Shown here piece after piece: positions 7,971 through 17,288 of a stretch of DNA of 64,000 nucleotides. A program made the translations under genes and the position numbers. Each line of letters starts with the position of its first letter. The stretch's first letter is position 1. Source of the stretch: an uncultured Lachnospiraceae bacterium (GTDB lineage Bacteria > Bacillota > Clostridia > Lachnospirales > Lachnospiraceae); the NCBI GenBank assembly GCA_902801415.1, contig CADCIK010000001.1, positions 1 to 64,000 of the forward strand. Direction: 5' to 3'. The notes below the pieces were generated by a model. The model was not told the origin of the DNA and ran no database searches. It worked only from the letters and a program-made list of their open reading frames with translations.

Positions 7971-8825
7971 TCATTCCATAGTATACACTATATTATCAAC
8001 ACCGTCATCATTGGAACCGGCCAGTTCCAGATAAAAACTTCCGTTTTCATACATGAGGTCGAAGTCAGAGTCGATAAAGCCGCCCGCGAAGCTTGCTTCT
8101 CCGAGGAGATCTTCGATCTCGCCCTGGGAGCTTCCCCAGGTGAGGCCGCCGGGAAGAACAACTTCCGGAAGCCTGATCTCTTTGCCGTCTGTGCCTTTGC
8201 CCTTCTTTACATAGATACCGGTCATGGGAAGGTCGGAAAGCGCTGCTTCCGAATCTGAATAATTGCCGAATTCTGCCGTGACAGTCACATCGCTTTCGGC
8301 ATAATCGGAGCACGTCATGGCCGCTTCTACGCATTCACCGGGATAAAGGGTTCTGGATGAAGGATCATCCACATCCTTGTATGCGATCTTCCACTTTCCG
8401 AGCGTCATGTTTGAAAGCTCGATGGGGAATGAGAGCTCCATGCCGTCGAAGGTCATAACACCGTCCAGGATCCCCAGATCTGTGTTGGAGGGCTTTTGCT
8501 CCTCCTCTTCTTCCTTGCGGGCATCCGCCTCTTCTTTGGCCTGGGAATCGGCGTCAGTGGGAACCGGCTTGTCGATCACTTCCTGCTCCGCAGCAGGCTC
8601 TTCGGCCTCCTCAGCGGGCTCCTCTTCCTGCTCTTCCACAACCTCTGTCTTCACTTCTTCAGGGTTGATGATCTCTTCGATCTCTGTGTCCGCGCTCTCC
8701 TGCGCGGTCTGCTCTTCCTGCTTCGGTGCTTCTTCTTTTTTGCCGCAGCCGGCCATTGAGAATACAAGCGACGTCATAAGCGCGCCGGCCAGTAATCTTG
8801 CGGCAATCTTAGCAACTTTTTTCAT
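7971..8825 (-). CDS. Secreted lipoprotein, function unknown
   Basis: The 284-residue protein begins with a lipoprotein signal peptide: charged MKKVAK, a hydrophobic stretch, and the lipobox SMAGC with the lipidated Cys near residue 27. A long Glu/Ala/Pro-rich linker follows (about 28-110), probably spanning the cell wall. A soluble C-terminal domain of about 170 residues then begins near DLGILDGVMTFDG. The segment GLTWGSSQGEIEDLLG resembles small repeat modules in other clostridial lipoproteins, but I do not recognise a named domain. It follows a metallophosphoesterase gene by 18 bases and is probably the last gene of that operon. It is likely anchored outside the membrane; no function can be assigned. 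Confidence 0.8.
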   Translation of the reverse strand: MKKVAKIAARLLAGALMTSLVFSMAGCGKKEEAPKQEEQTAQESADTEIEEIINPEEVKTEVVEEQEEEPAEEAEEPAAEQEVIDKPVPTDADSQAKEEADARKEEEEEQKPSNTDLGILDGVMTFDGMELSFPIELSNMTLGKWKIAYKDVDDPSSRTLYPGECVEAAMTCSDYAESDVTVTAEFGNYSDSEAALSDLPMTGIYVKKGKGTDGKEIRLPEVVLPGGLTWGSSQGEIEDLLGEASFAGGFIDSDFDLMYENGSFYLELAGSNDDGVDNIVYTME

Positions 8826-8843
8826 AACTTTTCCTCACTTTAC

Positions 8844-9539
8844 TCAAATTGGATTCCAGTCATACATTCTGAGCTTTATAGCAGCTCTGCACAGCAGGTC
8901 ATATAGCTTTGAACCGGTTTTTCCGTATTCCGGATACGCGATATCCGGTATATTCAGGACGCAGGACTCGTATGCATTGACGATCAGTGTCCCGGACGGA
9001 TGGCTCCTCTCCCTGATAAAACCGGCTCCGTAAGTCTTATGCACATGCCCGTGCAGCATATAGAGTGGCTTATATTTCATTAAGAGGTCGTTAAAACACT
9101 CAAATCCTCTGTGGGGCAGATCCGCCATATCGCCATATCCCTTTGCCGGCGCATGGGTCACGAGGATATCAATACCGCCCGTAAATCTGATCTTGCGGCG
9201 AAGGCGGCGGACTCTGGCCCTCATCTCCTTCTCCGTGTACATATCCGGGCTATACTTGTATTTCATGGACCCGCCAAGTCCGGCAATGCGCATTCCCTTG
9301 TAATTAAAGATCTTATCTTCTATACAGACACAGCCATCCGGCGGATTCATTGCATATCCGGTATCGTGGTTTCCGCGCACATACAAAAGCGGACAATTTC
9401 CGAACGTGACAAGAAACTGCAGATAATTGGCTTTCAGGTCCCCACAGGAAATGATCATATCGATCCCTTCGAGCTTGGCCGGAGAAAAATAGTCCCATAG
9501 TGACCTGGATTCTTCATCAGCTATGACAAGAATTTTCAC
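8844..9539 (-). CDS. Calcineurin-like metallophosphoesterase
   Basis: A 231-residue cytosolic phosphoesterase of the dimetal calcineurin superfamily. The metal-binding motifs appear in order: ADEES near residue 7 where DxH is usual, SCGD (Asp34), RGNHD (55-59), THAP and HGHVH near the C-terminal third. The first motif departs from DxH, so one metal ligand may differ, but the other motifs are intact. It starts one base after the end of the BMP-domain gene and precedes the lipoprotein gene by 18 bases, so the three are probably co-transcribed. The substrate is unknown. Confidence 0.85.
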   Translation of the reverse strand: MKILVIADEESRSLWDYFSPAKLEGIDMIISCGDLKANYLQFLVTFGNCPLLYVRGNHDTGYAMNPPDGCVCIEDKIFNYKGMRIAGLGGSMKYKYSPDMYTEKEMRARVRRLRRKIRFTGGIDILVTHAPAKGYGDMADLPHRGFECFNDLLMKYKPLYMLHGHVHKTYGAGFIRERSHPSGTLIVNAYESCVLNIPDIAYPEYGKTGSKLYDLLCRAAIKLRMYDWNPI

Positions 9540-9540
9540 T

Positions 9541-11499
9541 TTATTTCTCCTTTACGCCCGAAACTTTTACTGTCTGCTGAATCGAATCATCCAGTTCCCA
9601 GGTATCGGGAATGTCCCCGATCACGTTGTCGCAAAGCCAGTCCATTGTGATGATCTCTTTGTCGGTGAGAGCCGGTGAATCCGGTCCCTGCAGAATACCG
9701 TTCTGTGTATGGATCTCCCCCTCAAACGGGTTTGTTATACCTGAAATGATCAGCCTTCGCAGCGTCTGCACAGCCTTGCGGGAGGCATAAGGGAGATTAT
9801 CAGAGAGAATGATGTCAACTACACCGGCTGACATGCCCCACCAGTAATTGACTGCCTTTCCCTTGGCGTTATTCTTTCTCGCGTCCAGAGACCCGTCGAT
9901 CAGTTTACGGAGGATCTGCTCATAGTAGACACCCCACTGATTGACTGCGGCAGCGAGGTTCTCCACTTCCTGTTCAGTCCTGACGCTGCCGTCGCTCCGC
10001 TTTGTACCTGCGCCGTGCAGTCTGTAGAGTCCGTATTTTCTTGTGGGATCCTTGGGCTTGATCATATCGATCCCCGATATGATACTGCAGCCGCTGTCAA
10101 TAAGCTCCTGCTCCCAGTTGCTTCCCTTTTTGGAGGCCCACACCAGTTTCACCTTGGCGTAGGGGTCGACCCAGGCGGCGCCGAGCGCGTAAGCATTGAT
10201 ATTGGCAATTCCACCGTAGATCGGATAATCTGCTCTGTAGCCGATCATATGATTTTCCGCTAGAGATGCGGCAAGGCATCCCATCAGGAATTTGGCCTCG
10301 TACATCCTCGTGTAGTAGGTAGGGATGCTGCTCCTGGACAGATTGACGGCGCAGTTCATGATCCTTAGTTTGGGATATTCAATGGCAGCTTTCAGGCATT
10401 CATCCAGCATGGAAGGGGATGTAGCGAAAACCAGATCCTCCTCATCCGCCACGCAGGCCTGCAGAGCCATCTGCAGCTCTTTCTTGTCCGCGCAGTTCTC
10501 AAACTTGACTGCCTCTACAGCTCCTTCGAGCTTTTCCACCATCTGATTGGCTCCGAGCTCATGGCCGTAAGCCCAGCTGGATTCTTCTTCATTCTTCTCG
10601 AACAGGAAGGCGACGCGGATCGGTTTATCGGTATATGCGCTGTTAAGCGTCATCAGCGTTGTCATGCTGCTGCCTCGTCCCACTTCATCAGGTGTGCGGA
10701 CAAGTTCTATACTGTCCTCCTGGGTCTGGGTGACGAGCTCGTTCCATAGACGCTGGATCTTGTGCCCTATGACGCTTTCGGCGTCATGCATAAGGCTCTC
10801 GACGTCATAGACTTCCAGATAGAGAAGGAACGCGTCTCCGACAGTTATGGAGAGCTTTCTGGTCTTTCTCATGTTATAGCATTTGTCGAAGGTCATGTAA
10901 GCAAACCGCAGCGTTTCGATCAGCTCATCCGGCCATATTGTCTTCAGATCCCTGCCAAAATACTGTGCCAGTTTCGCATAGCTTCCTGTCTTGGAAAAGG
11001 TGATCTCAAAGAACCCGGTCACATTATAAAAGTCGATATATTCGTAATTGATCCTGGATGCAGCGCTGCCGTCCTTGGGAGGAAGGATGCGCAGCACATT
11101 TCCGGAAATAGAGACGTATCCGATAAATTTGGAAACAGAAACTCTCTTGTTTCCCTCCTCCACATAGAATTTATTCATAAATTCGTAGACTTTGATCGGC
11201 TCCCGGATCCCGTCCTCGATCGCGGAATCGTAGAGTGTAGACCACTTATAGGAAAACTCCGTGCCAAGATCCATCAGAGGCATAAAGTTAGAGGCAAATG
11301 AATTCTGCCTTCCCACAGTCTTGGTGCCTGCGATCATATACATGGGGATTTCCTTGATCCCGAGATCTCTCACAGGATACTTGTCGATGTCCTGCACCAT
11401 GGAGTTGAGCGCGGGAAGATAAGGATACCGGCCGGATAAGATCGCTCTTCTATATGCGTGGTCGCCTTCATGTTTCGCTTTTTCGTAATCGTTCTGCAT
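9541..11499 (-). CDS. BMP-domain (PnrA/Med-like) protein without a signal peptide
   Basis: The 652-residue protein has a C-terminal basic-membrane-protein (BMP) type ligand-binding fold from about residue 295 (KPIRVAFLFEKNEEESSWAYG, then FATSPSMLDECL, AKFLMGCLAASL, YGGIANINAYALGA). BMP proteins normally bind purine nucleosides for an ABC transporter. Here there is no signal peptide or lipobox. The first 290 residues are an uncharacterised domain containing EEGNKRVSVSKFIG, loosely like ParB-type sulfiredoxin folds. No ABC transporter genes adjoin it, so a cytosolic sensor or regulator is more likely than a transport receptor. AGGAG lies about 12 bases before the ATG. Confidence 0.75.
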   Translation of the reverse strand: MQNDYEKAKHEGDHAYRRAILSGRYPYLPALNSMVQDIDKYPVRDLGIKEIPMYMIAGTKTVGRQNSFASNFMPLMDLGTEFSYKWSTLYDSAIEDGIREPIKVYEFMNKFYVEEGNKRVSVSKFIGYVSISGNVLRILPPKDGSAASRINYEYIDFYNVTGFFEITFSKTGSYAKLAQYFGRDLKTIWPDELIETLRFAYMTFDKCYNMRKTRKLSITVGDAFLLYLEVYDVESLMHDAESVIGHKIQRLWNELVTQTQEDSIELVRTPDEVGRGSSMTTLMTLNSAYTDKPIRVAFLFEKNEEESSWAYGHELGANQMVEKLEGAVEAVKFENCADKKELQMALQACVADEEDLVFATSPSMLDECLKAAIEYPKLRIMNCAVNLSRSSIPTYYTRMYEAKFLMGCLAASLAENHMIGYRADYPIYGGIANINAYALGAAWVDPYAKVKLVWASKKGSNWEQELIDSGCSIISGIDMIKPKDPTRKYGLYRLHGAGTKRSDGSVRTEQEVENLAAAVNQWGVYYEQILRKLIDGSLDARKNNAKGKAVNYWWGMSAGVVDIILSDNLPYASRKAVQTLRRLIISGITNPFEGEIHTQNGILQGPDSPALTDKEIITMDWLCDNVIGDIPDTWELDDSIQQTVKVSGVKEK

Positions 11500-11543
11500 G
11501 ATCTGTCATCTCCTTTGGAATACAGCAGCTGCCAATTGCACTC

Positions 11544-11549
11544 ATTATA
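11544..11549 (-). promoter_or_regulatory. Possible -10 element for the BMP/phosphoesterase/lipoprotein operon
   Basis: A consensus TATAAT on the minus strand lies about 45 bases before the 11499 start codon in an AT-rich gap. I see no convincing -35 box at the usual spacing, so the call rests on the -10 hexamer alone. Confidence 0.3.
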
Positions 11550-11710
11550 CACGAATTCAAATTATGCGGAAACAGATTCCGGCGTTTCCCTTTAACTGAT
11601 TTTCTGATATTTAAAGTTTAGTTAAGAATAGTATGCTATTTTTATATTGTTACAAAATTATCATATATTATACATTCGCCGAACAGAATGCATCTGCATT
11701 CGTTCTCCAT

Positions 11711-11748
11711 AAAACAGCGCGGTCAAGGTCTAACTCCCTTGGCCGCGC
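11711..11748 (-). terminator. Terminator after the polysaccharide/phosphoesterase operon
   Basis: A 12-bp GC-rich stem (11717-11728 with 11737-11748, one mismatch on the minus strand) is followed on the minus strand by G and TTTT. It lies 33 bases past the stop of the gene at 11781. On the plus strand the mismatch becomes a G-U pair, but nothing is transcribed toward it from that side. Confidence 0.6.
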
Positions 11749-11780
11749 TTTCTGTTGTCGTCTCGTCAGCAATGAAAGGA

Positions 11781-12872
11781 TCACTGCCCGCTTTCCTCTG
11801 ATCCCGCATTTTCCTGCGTGTTTTCCTGCTCGCCAGCTTTTTCTTTCTGTTCCTTTTCTTCGGCTGCTTTCGCTTCTTCCCTCGCCTTCTTCGCTTCTTC
11901 CTTCGCCTTCTTTCTGGCAACCAGAGTTTCGGTGCTTTCAAGGTCGCTGATATCGAGGACCGCGATCTCGGGCGGATTATTAAATCTGGGGATCAAAGCC
12001 TTTGGCGCGCTCAGACCGCTGGTGATAAACAGATCCACGTTGTCTTTTTCATACATGCCGTGAATGAATTCGGGGAAATACCCCTGGGAGCCGCCGAAAA
12101 CGCCTCCGTAATAAGGGAGAACGACAAGGCCGCCAAGATCATTGCCGCTCACAACAAGATCTACTCTCCAGTCTTTACAGGCGTTTCCGTAGATGAAGCT
12201 CTCCGGTCTGCTGCAGAGCATCACCTTGAATTTGTCCGTCCTCTCGAAGTCCTTAAGAAACTGCCATGTTGTCTCGCTGCTCTTCTTGACGTCGCCCCTG
12301 AGATTGGTCATCTCGTAGGCTTTATTGTACATGCCGCCGATCCTCACGCTTACGCCGTAAATCACTGCATTCGCATACTCTTCGTTGAGGACGACCGCGC
12401 CTTCCTTTTCGAGTGCTTCCCGAAGAGGGTCTGCGGCTCCTTCTGTACCGGACGCATCCTTCGCGGTATGCGCGCTCACGTACTTCATCTCCTGCTCGCC
12501 GTATGTGTAGTAAACAGGCGCGATCTGTACAAGCCGTTTGATCAGCGAAGTGATGACGTCTGTATTCTCCGCGTCCGCGCTGATCATATTGCCGCAGATC
12601 AGGATCGCGTCGGGAGATGTGTTGGCGGCCTGATCCGCGATCTCGCCGTTTCCGCCCTCAAATACATAGTTGTAGAGGTCAGAGAGCACGATAAAACGGA
12701 GCGATTCCTCTCCCTTCTCCTGCTCAGTGCCTTCTTCCGGCGCTTTCTGCGCATAGAAGTAATGCACTTCCGGATCGCTGTAGGAGCGGGTGATCATCCA
12801 GCCCGCCGGCACGCCGATCAGAAGTGCCAATATGAATAAAACAAAAATAAAATGAAACAGTTTTCCGATCAT
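11781..12872 (-). CDS. Membrane-anchored metallophosphoesterase-like protein with degenerate active site
   Basis: The 363-residue protein has one N-terminal membrane anchor (about 5-28) and an extracellular domain laid out like YkuE-type metallophosphoesterases. The metal-binding residues are largely replaced: SDLYN (64-68) for SDLHN, CGNM (93-96) for GDM or GDH, YGEQE for GNHE, and SGNDLGG where a GHxHGG-like motif is expected. It probably no longer hydrolyses phosphoesters and may be a binding or structural protein. A Lys/Glu/Ala-rich helical tail occupies the last 50-60 residues. It ends an operon with rfbC (18-base gap), a sugar transferase and a glycosyltransferase, which suggests a cell-surface role. 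Confidence 0.7.
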   Translation of the reverse strand: MIGKLFHFIFVLFILALLIGVPAGWMITRSYSDPEVHYFYAQKAPEEGTEQEKGEESLRFIVLSDLYNYVFEGGNGEIADQAANTSPDAILICGNMISADAENTDVITSLIKRLVQIAPVYYTYGEQEMKYVSAHTAKDASGTEGAADPLREALEKEGAVVLNEEYANAVIYGVSVRIGGMYNKAYEMTNLRGDVKKSSETTWQFLKDFERTDKFKVMLCSRPESFIYGNACKDWRVDLVVSGNDLGGLVVLPYYGGVFGGSQGYFPEFIHGMYEKDNVDLFITSGLSAPKALIPRFNNPPEIAVLDISDLESTETLVARKKAKEEAKKAREEAKAAEEKEQKEKAGEQENTQENAGSEESGQ

Positions 12873-12890
12873 CTATACACCTTTTCAGAA

Positions 12891-13490
12891 TCATTGCAGA
12901 CTTTCTGCCAAAACACGCCACGCCCGGTCTCTGTCGCTCAGAATGAGCGGGGAGCCGTCCGCCAGCGTGTATCCATCCGGATCTGCGCTTCCGGGATACG
13001 CACCCTGAAGGCCGGGCCACCTGATCCCTATAGAGGGATCGTTCCACGCGATCCCGCCCTCATCGCCGGGATGATAGAAATCCGTCACTTTGTAACAGAA
13101 TTCAGCCATGTCGCTAAGGACAAGAAAGCCGTGGGCAAACCCTTCTGAAATATACATCTGCTTTCCGTTTTCTTCGGAGAGGATATCGCCAAACCACTGG
13201 CCGTAGGTAGGACTGCCTTTTCTGAGATCGACGGCGACATCGAACACTTCTCCGCGGATCACTCTGACAAGTTTTCCCTGGGGATGGTCGATCTGAAAAT
13301 GAAGGCCCCTGAGAACACCCTTCACAGACATACTCTGATTGTCCTGCACAAACACCATGTCCAGTCCGGCTTCTTTCATATCTCTTGCATTGTAGGTCTC
13401 GACGAAATAGCCGCGCTGATCGCCGTGCTTAGTCGGTTCAATGATATACAGACCGTCAATCGGTGCTTTTGTTACTTTTATCTGTCCCAT
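12891..13490 (-). CDS. rfbC: dTDP-4-dehydrorhamnose 3,5-epimerase
   Basis: RfbC epimerises C3 and C5 of dTDP-4-keto-6-deoxyglucose on the way to dTDP-L-rhamnose for surface polysaccharide. The 199-residue length is slightly long for the family. Key motifs are DQRGYF, QDNQSMS, GVLRGLHFQ (with the catalytic His), GEVFDVAVDLRKGSPTYG and ISEGFAHGFLVL. Its partners rfbA, rfbB and rfbD are not in the window. It sits 9 bases after the sugar-phosphate transferase gene in a leftward operon. No strong ribosome binding site is visible before the ATG. Confidence 0.93.
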   Translation of the reverse strand: MGQIKVTKAPIDGLYIIEPTKHGDQRGYFVETYNARDMKEAGLDMVFVQDNQSMSVKGVLRGLHFQIDHPQGKLVRVIRGEVFDVAVDLRKGSPTYGQWFGDILSEENGKQMYISEGFAHGFLVLSDMAEFCYKVTDFYHPGDEGGIAWNDPSIGIRWPGLQGAYPGSADPDGYTLADGSPLILSDRDRAWRVLAESLQ

Positions 13491-13499
13491 TGCTGCTTT

Positions 13500-14954
13500 T
13501 TATTCTGCTCCTTCATGTCTGAGTACTACACCAACCGTCTTGAAAAGGATCTTCAGATCCAGCCAGATACTCCAGTTCTGGATATATTCGCGGTCAAGCC
13601 GGACCACTTCCTCAAAGTCTGTGATATCGCTTCGCCCGCTGATCTGCCACAGGCCCGTGATCCCGGGTTTAATGCTCATTCTGACTCTGTGGTGAAGATC
13701 ATATTTCTCCCACTCGTCCAGCGTCGGCGGTCTTGTGCCGACAAGGGACATATCGCCCTTTAAGACGTTCCAGAACTGAGGGAATTCATCCAGGGAAGTG
13801 CGGCGGATGAAATTGCCGATACCTATGGGATTTCCGTTCTTATCCTTCTTTTCGGAACCGATGATGCGGGGATCGTCGTCGATCTTGAACATCATGCCGT
13901 CGCTCATCTTGTTCTGCTCCATGAGCGCCTTCTTGCGCTCCTCGGCGTCCATATACATGCTTCGGAACTTGTACATGTAGAACTGTTTGCCGTTCTGGCC
14001 GATCCTCTTCTGCTTAAAGAAGATGGGACCGGGAGACTGGATATAGATGGCAGGCGCGATGAAAATGAAAATGATTCCCGTCAGAATACAGCCGATAATG
14101 CCGCCGCAGATATCCATGATCCTCTTATACAGGATCTGCTTGGTCGATACGATCTTAAGGCTGTTGGTCAGCACTCTGTAGGAGCCCACTTTGGAGACTT
14201 CCTGCATGCCGTCGCTATGCGCGTTGAGAGCCTCCAGACAGTAGTGCACAGTGATTCCCATATCCATGATCGCGTCGATCATATTCATGGGATACGGCAT
14301 GTTGTCCGGCTGATAGACCAGGACCTCGTCGACCCAGTTGGTGCGGATCTGCGTGATGATATCCGATTCGATTCCCATGGTGGGGATATCGCGGATCTTC
14401 TCGCCGCTGCATTCCTTGTCCATCAGATATACGCCGGTGATCTTATAGTCGCGGAAACTGTGTTCGATCAGGTTCTGCACGACTTCCTCTGCCAGGGCCG
14501 CCGATGTGATCACCATCAGAGAGCGGTTGCCCTCCTTGACCTTGGCGGAGTGAAAGATCCGCTTCTTGTTGAGAAGTCTTGTAAAGTAAGAGACAAACAG
14601 GTACATGATGACCATGATACCCGTAAACTTTCTCGAGATCAGGTAGATCTGGTGCACCATGAACAGGATCAGGATGTCGAGCAGCATAAAGCTGACTTCG
14701 AACCTGAACGTCGCGATAAACTCCTCTACCCTGTTCCTTCGGAGTATATTCTTATAGCTGTTTTCAAACAGGATCACCAGAAGCTGGCAGAGCATGAGAA
14801 GAACCGCCTGATACCTGTACAGATAGGTGGCGTAAGGATTCTCAAATCCGAGCCAGAGCCAGTAACTTAAAACAAAGCAGACCTGCAGCATGACCAGATC
14901 GAGGACGATAAAGTCGATATGCTTGAGCCAGCCCCTTATTTCTTTTTTATGCAT
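13500..14954 (-). CDS. Polyprenyl glycosylphosphotransferase (initiating sugar transferase)
   Basis: This WbaP/CpsE-type enzyme moves a sugar-1-phosphate onto undecaprenyl phosphate to start assembly of a polysaccharide repeat. The 484 residues show an N-terminal membrane domain with about four helices (15-130), a cytosolic linker domain, another membrane segment near 283-305 (ICGGIIGCILTGIIF), and the catalytic domain with SPGPIFFKQKRIGQNGK, YKFRSM, RRTSLDEFPQFWNVLKGDMS and GTRPP. All catalytic motifs are intact. The adjacent rfbC and glycosyltransferase genes point to an exopolysaccharide or capsule. Confidence 0.93.
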   Translation of the reverse strand: MHKKEIRGWLKHIDFIVLDLVMLQVCFVLSYWLWLGFENPYATYLYRYQAVLLMLCQLLVILFENSYKNILRRNRVEEFIATFRFEVSFMLLDILILFMVHQIYLISRKFTGIMVIMYLFVSYFTRLLNKKRIFHSAKVKEGNRSLMVITSAALAEEVVQNLIEHSFRDYKITGVYLMDKECSGEKIRDIPTMGIESDIITQIRTNWVDEVLVYQPDNMPYPMNMIDAIMDMGITVHYCLEALNAHSDGMQEVSKVGSYRVLTNSLKIVSTKQILYKRIMDICGGIIGCILTGIIFIFIAPAIYIQSPGPIFFKQKRIGQNGKQFYMYKFRSMYMDAEERKKALMEQNKMSDGMMFKIDDDPRIIGSEKKDKNGNPIGIGNFIRRTSLDEFPQFWNVLKGDMSLVGTRPPTLDEWEKYDLHHRVRMSIKPGITGLWQISGRSDITDFEEVVRLDREYIQNWSIWLDLKILFKTVGVVLRHEGAE

Positions 14955-14993
14955 AGGACACTCCCTGCCGCATGAACAAGATCGCGGCGGTAA

Positions 14994-16031
14994 TCAATTG
15001 AAACCGAAAATATTGCGGGCGATGCTGTATCCGGTCTTGACAATGCGCTTTCCGCCTCTGCCGGGCAGATGAAGCGCGATGCCGAACATGCCGGATCTCA
15101 TTTTCCTGTATAACTTCTCGTCTTTGCCGGCCAGATAATCCCAGGTCTGTTTCATGATCTGCATCTTCTCATCGTCGTCGGAGCGGATCGCGAGGACCGA
15201 GGTGATCGTTGTGATGATCTCCAGATAGTTATACATATACTTGTAGACGTGCGAGCCTTCTTCGATCAGACCGCTCGCCACACCGTCCGAGAAATAGTCG
15301 ATCATGATCCTGTTGACCCTGGCCTGCTGGTCCAGGCGCCCGATCATGACTTCCTCGTTGACGGACTGGTCGTCTCTTCCTATGAAATAATAATAGAAAT
15401 TCACGTCGAGATAATACATGTTCTTCACATAGGGCATAGGGTTGAAGACATAGATATTATCCACGTAGAAGCAATGCTCCGGAAGATTCATGCCGCATTC
15501 GCGAAGGAGCGCGGTCCTGTAGATCACGGAATGCATGAGGATGTACTGCCCTTTTTTGAACCGCTTTGTCTCATCCCAGGAGAAAACACGGCCTTTGGGA
15601 AGCGCTTTTCGGTATTGCATCACTTTGCAGTGGGTGGCGCCTTCCTTGTCATAGACGAAGTTGCTGATCAGAAGATCAAGCTGCTCGTCTCCCTCTTTGG
15701 TACTGAACTCTCTGAGAGTATCCAGGATCGTCTTATAGGCGCTTGCCTTGACCTTGTCGTCGCTGTCGACCACTTTAAAGAACATTCCGGTCGCGTTCTC
15801 AAGGCCCGCGTTGACAGCGCCGCCGTGCCCTTTGTTGGGCTGGTGGACCGCCCTTACGATGCCGGGATATTTCTCCTCCAGCGCATCGGCGATCTTCGCC
15901 GTATCATCTTTCGATCCGTCGTTGATCACCAGGATCTCCACTTCGTCTCCCCCGACGAGCAGGGAACGGACGCAGTTTTCCATATAATCCTGAGAGTTGT
16001 AACAAGGGACTGCTATCGATAATAATTTCAT
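14994..16031 (-). CDS. Family 2 glycosyltransferase
   Basis: A 345-residue GT-A fold enzyme beginning with SIAVPCYNSQDYMENC. VINDGSKDDT near residue 36 and KVVDSDDKV near residue 90 provide the nucleotide-sugar and metal (DxD) sites. The C-terminal half has no clear membrane segment, so the enzyme is probably cytosolic or peripheral. It is the first gene of an operon with a sugar-phosphate transferase 39 bases downstream and rfbC, so it likely adds a later sugar of the same polysaccharide. The donor and acceptor cannot be read from the sequence. Confidence 0.9.
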   Translation of the reverse strand: MKLLSIAVPCYNSQDYMENCVRSLLVGGDEVEILVINDGSKDDTAKIADALEEKYPGIVRAVHQPNKGHGGAVNAGLENATGMFFKVVDSDDKVKASAYKTILDTLREFSTKEGDEQLDLLISNFVYDKEGATHCKVMQYRKALPKGRVFSWDETKRFKKGQYILMHSVIYRTALLRECGMNLPEHCFYVDNIYVFNPMPYVKNMYYLDVNFYYYFIGRDDQSVNEEVMIGRLDQQARVNRIMIDYFSDGVASGLIEEGSHVYKYMYNYLEIITTITSVLAIRSDDDEKMQIMKQTWDYLAGKDEKLYRKMRSGMFGIALHLPGRGGKRIVKTGYSIARNIFGFN

Positions 16032-16137
16032 TATGTAATATTCCTTCCTGTTGCCTTACCGGCAAGATATTATACCATATCTTAATCAATTAGCCAAAAA
16101 TAAGCAATGAGATCATGGCAAATCTCAAATATCCCGA

Positions 16138-17235
16138 TCACGGATCAAGACACTGCAGATACGCGCTGAACGCGGAGGGTATGCAGTACTTTTCGCGGAT
16201 CTCTTCCGGGTACGCCATGATGAATCCGTCCGTATCGCCGTCGAAGGGGTCGATCCGGACTTCGTAGCCGGTCATATGCCATTCCTTGTGGGTAAAAACA
16301 TGAACCGCACTGCAGAGCTTATGGATCCGAAGAGGCTGCACCCCGTGCTTTTTGAGCCAGCGGACCGCGTCGTCCTGTTCAAGAGTTCCTTTGGCGTTCG
16401 GAAACTCATAAAGTCCTGCGAGAAGTCCTTTGGACGGACGTTTCCGCACCGCGGTCTTCTCTCCGTTCCGGATCAGAAAAACTGTGAGAGTTTCGGTCTT
16501 TCTCTCTTTGTGCGCCGGTATGACGGGGAGCGTCATCTCCTGCCCCGGCTTCTCTCTGTGGAGCCTGCAAAAATCAGATACAGGGCACTGATCACAGGCG
16601 GGCCGGGTTCCCGGCAGGCACACGGCTGTGCCGAGATCCATGAGCGCCTGATTAAAGTCACCGCAGAGGTTTTCCGCTCTTTCCGTGCGCATGGAAACGA
16701 CGTCCGGCGTCTCCTGGGGCATAAGCGACAGATAATAGTCTGATGCCTCTTTGATCGCAGCGGGCGTCTTAATGCTCTCTTCATAAGCACAGAGTCTTGC
16801 GAAGATCCTTAAAAGGTTGCCGTCAACGGCCGGGATCTTCCTGCCGAAAGCGATCGAAGCGATCGCGGACGACGTGTAGCGGCCGATCCCGGGGAGTTTA
16901 ATGAGGTCCTCCGCGTCTCCGGGGAGCTCTCCGCCATATTCCTCCATGACGACCTGCGCGGCTTTATGAAGATTGCGGATCCGGCTGTAATATCCAAGCC
17001 CCTCCCAGAGCTTGAGATACACATCTTCGGGCGCCGCCGCGAGGGACGCTATGTCAGGAAGACTGATGAGAAAGCGCTTATAGTATTCTCTGACTGCCTC
17101 TACCCGGGTCTGCTGGAGCATGATCTCCGAGATCCATACATGGTAGGGAGTGGGGTCCTCTCTCCATGGCAGGATCCTTCGGTTTGCTTTATACCAGGCG
17201 AGCAGCTTATCTGCAAATTCACTCATATTTATCAT
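16138..17235 (-). CDS. mutY: A/G-specific adenine DNA glycosylase
   Basis: MutY removes adenine mispaired with 8-oxoguanine. The 365 residues include EIMLQQTRVEAV with the catalytic Glu near 37, the helix-hairpin-helix LPGIGRYTSSAIASIAFG followed by the catalytic Asp in AVDGN, and a [4Fe-4S] loop with four Cys in CLPGTRPACDQCPVSDFC. That first spacing has seven residues where Escherichia coli has six. The C-terminal NUDIX-like domain (about 230-365) recognises 8-oxoG. A second ATG three codons in (17226) is an alternative start. It follows holA by 53 bases. Confidence 0.96.
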   Translation of the reverse strand: MINMSEFADKLLAWYKANRRILPWREDPTPYHVWISEIMLQQTRVEAVREYYKRFLISLPDIASLAAAPEDVYLKLWEGLGYYSRIRNLHKAAQVVMEEYGGELPGDAEDLIKLPGIGRYTSSAIASIAFGRKIPAVDGNLLRIFARLCAYEESIKTPAAIKEASDYYLSLMPQETPDVVSMRTERAENLCGDFNQALMDLGTAVCLPGTRPACDQCPVSDFCRLHREKPGQEMTLPVIPAHKERKTETLTVFLIRNGEKTAVRKRPSKGLLAGLYEFPNAKGTLEQDDAVRWLKKHGVQPLRIHKLCSAVHVFTHKEWHMTGYEVRIDPFDGDTDGFIMAYPEEIREKYCIPSAFSAYLQCLDP

Positions 17236-17288
17236 ATAGTACGGCCTGAACGGACCATAAACGAAGAGATCTCCCTGCCGGGCGGCAT

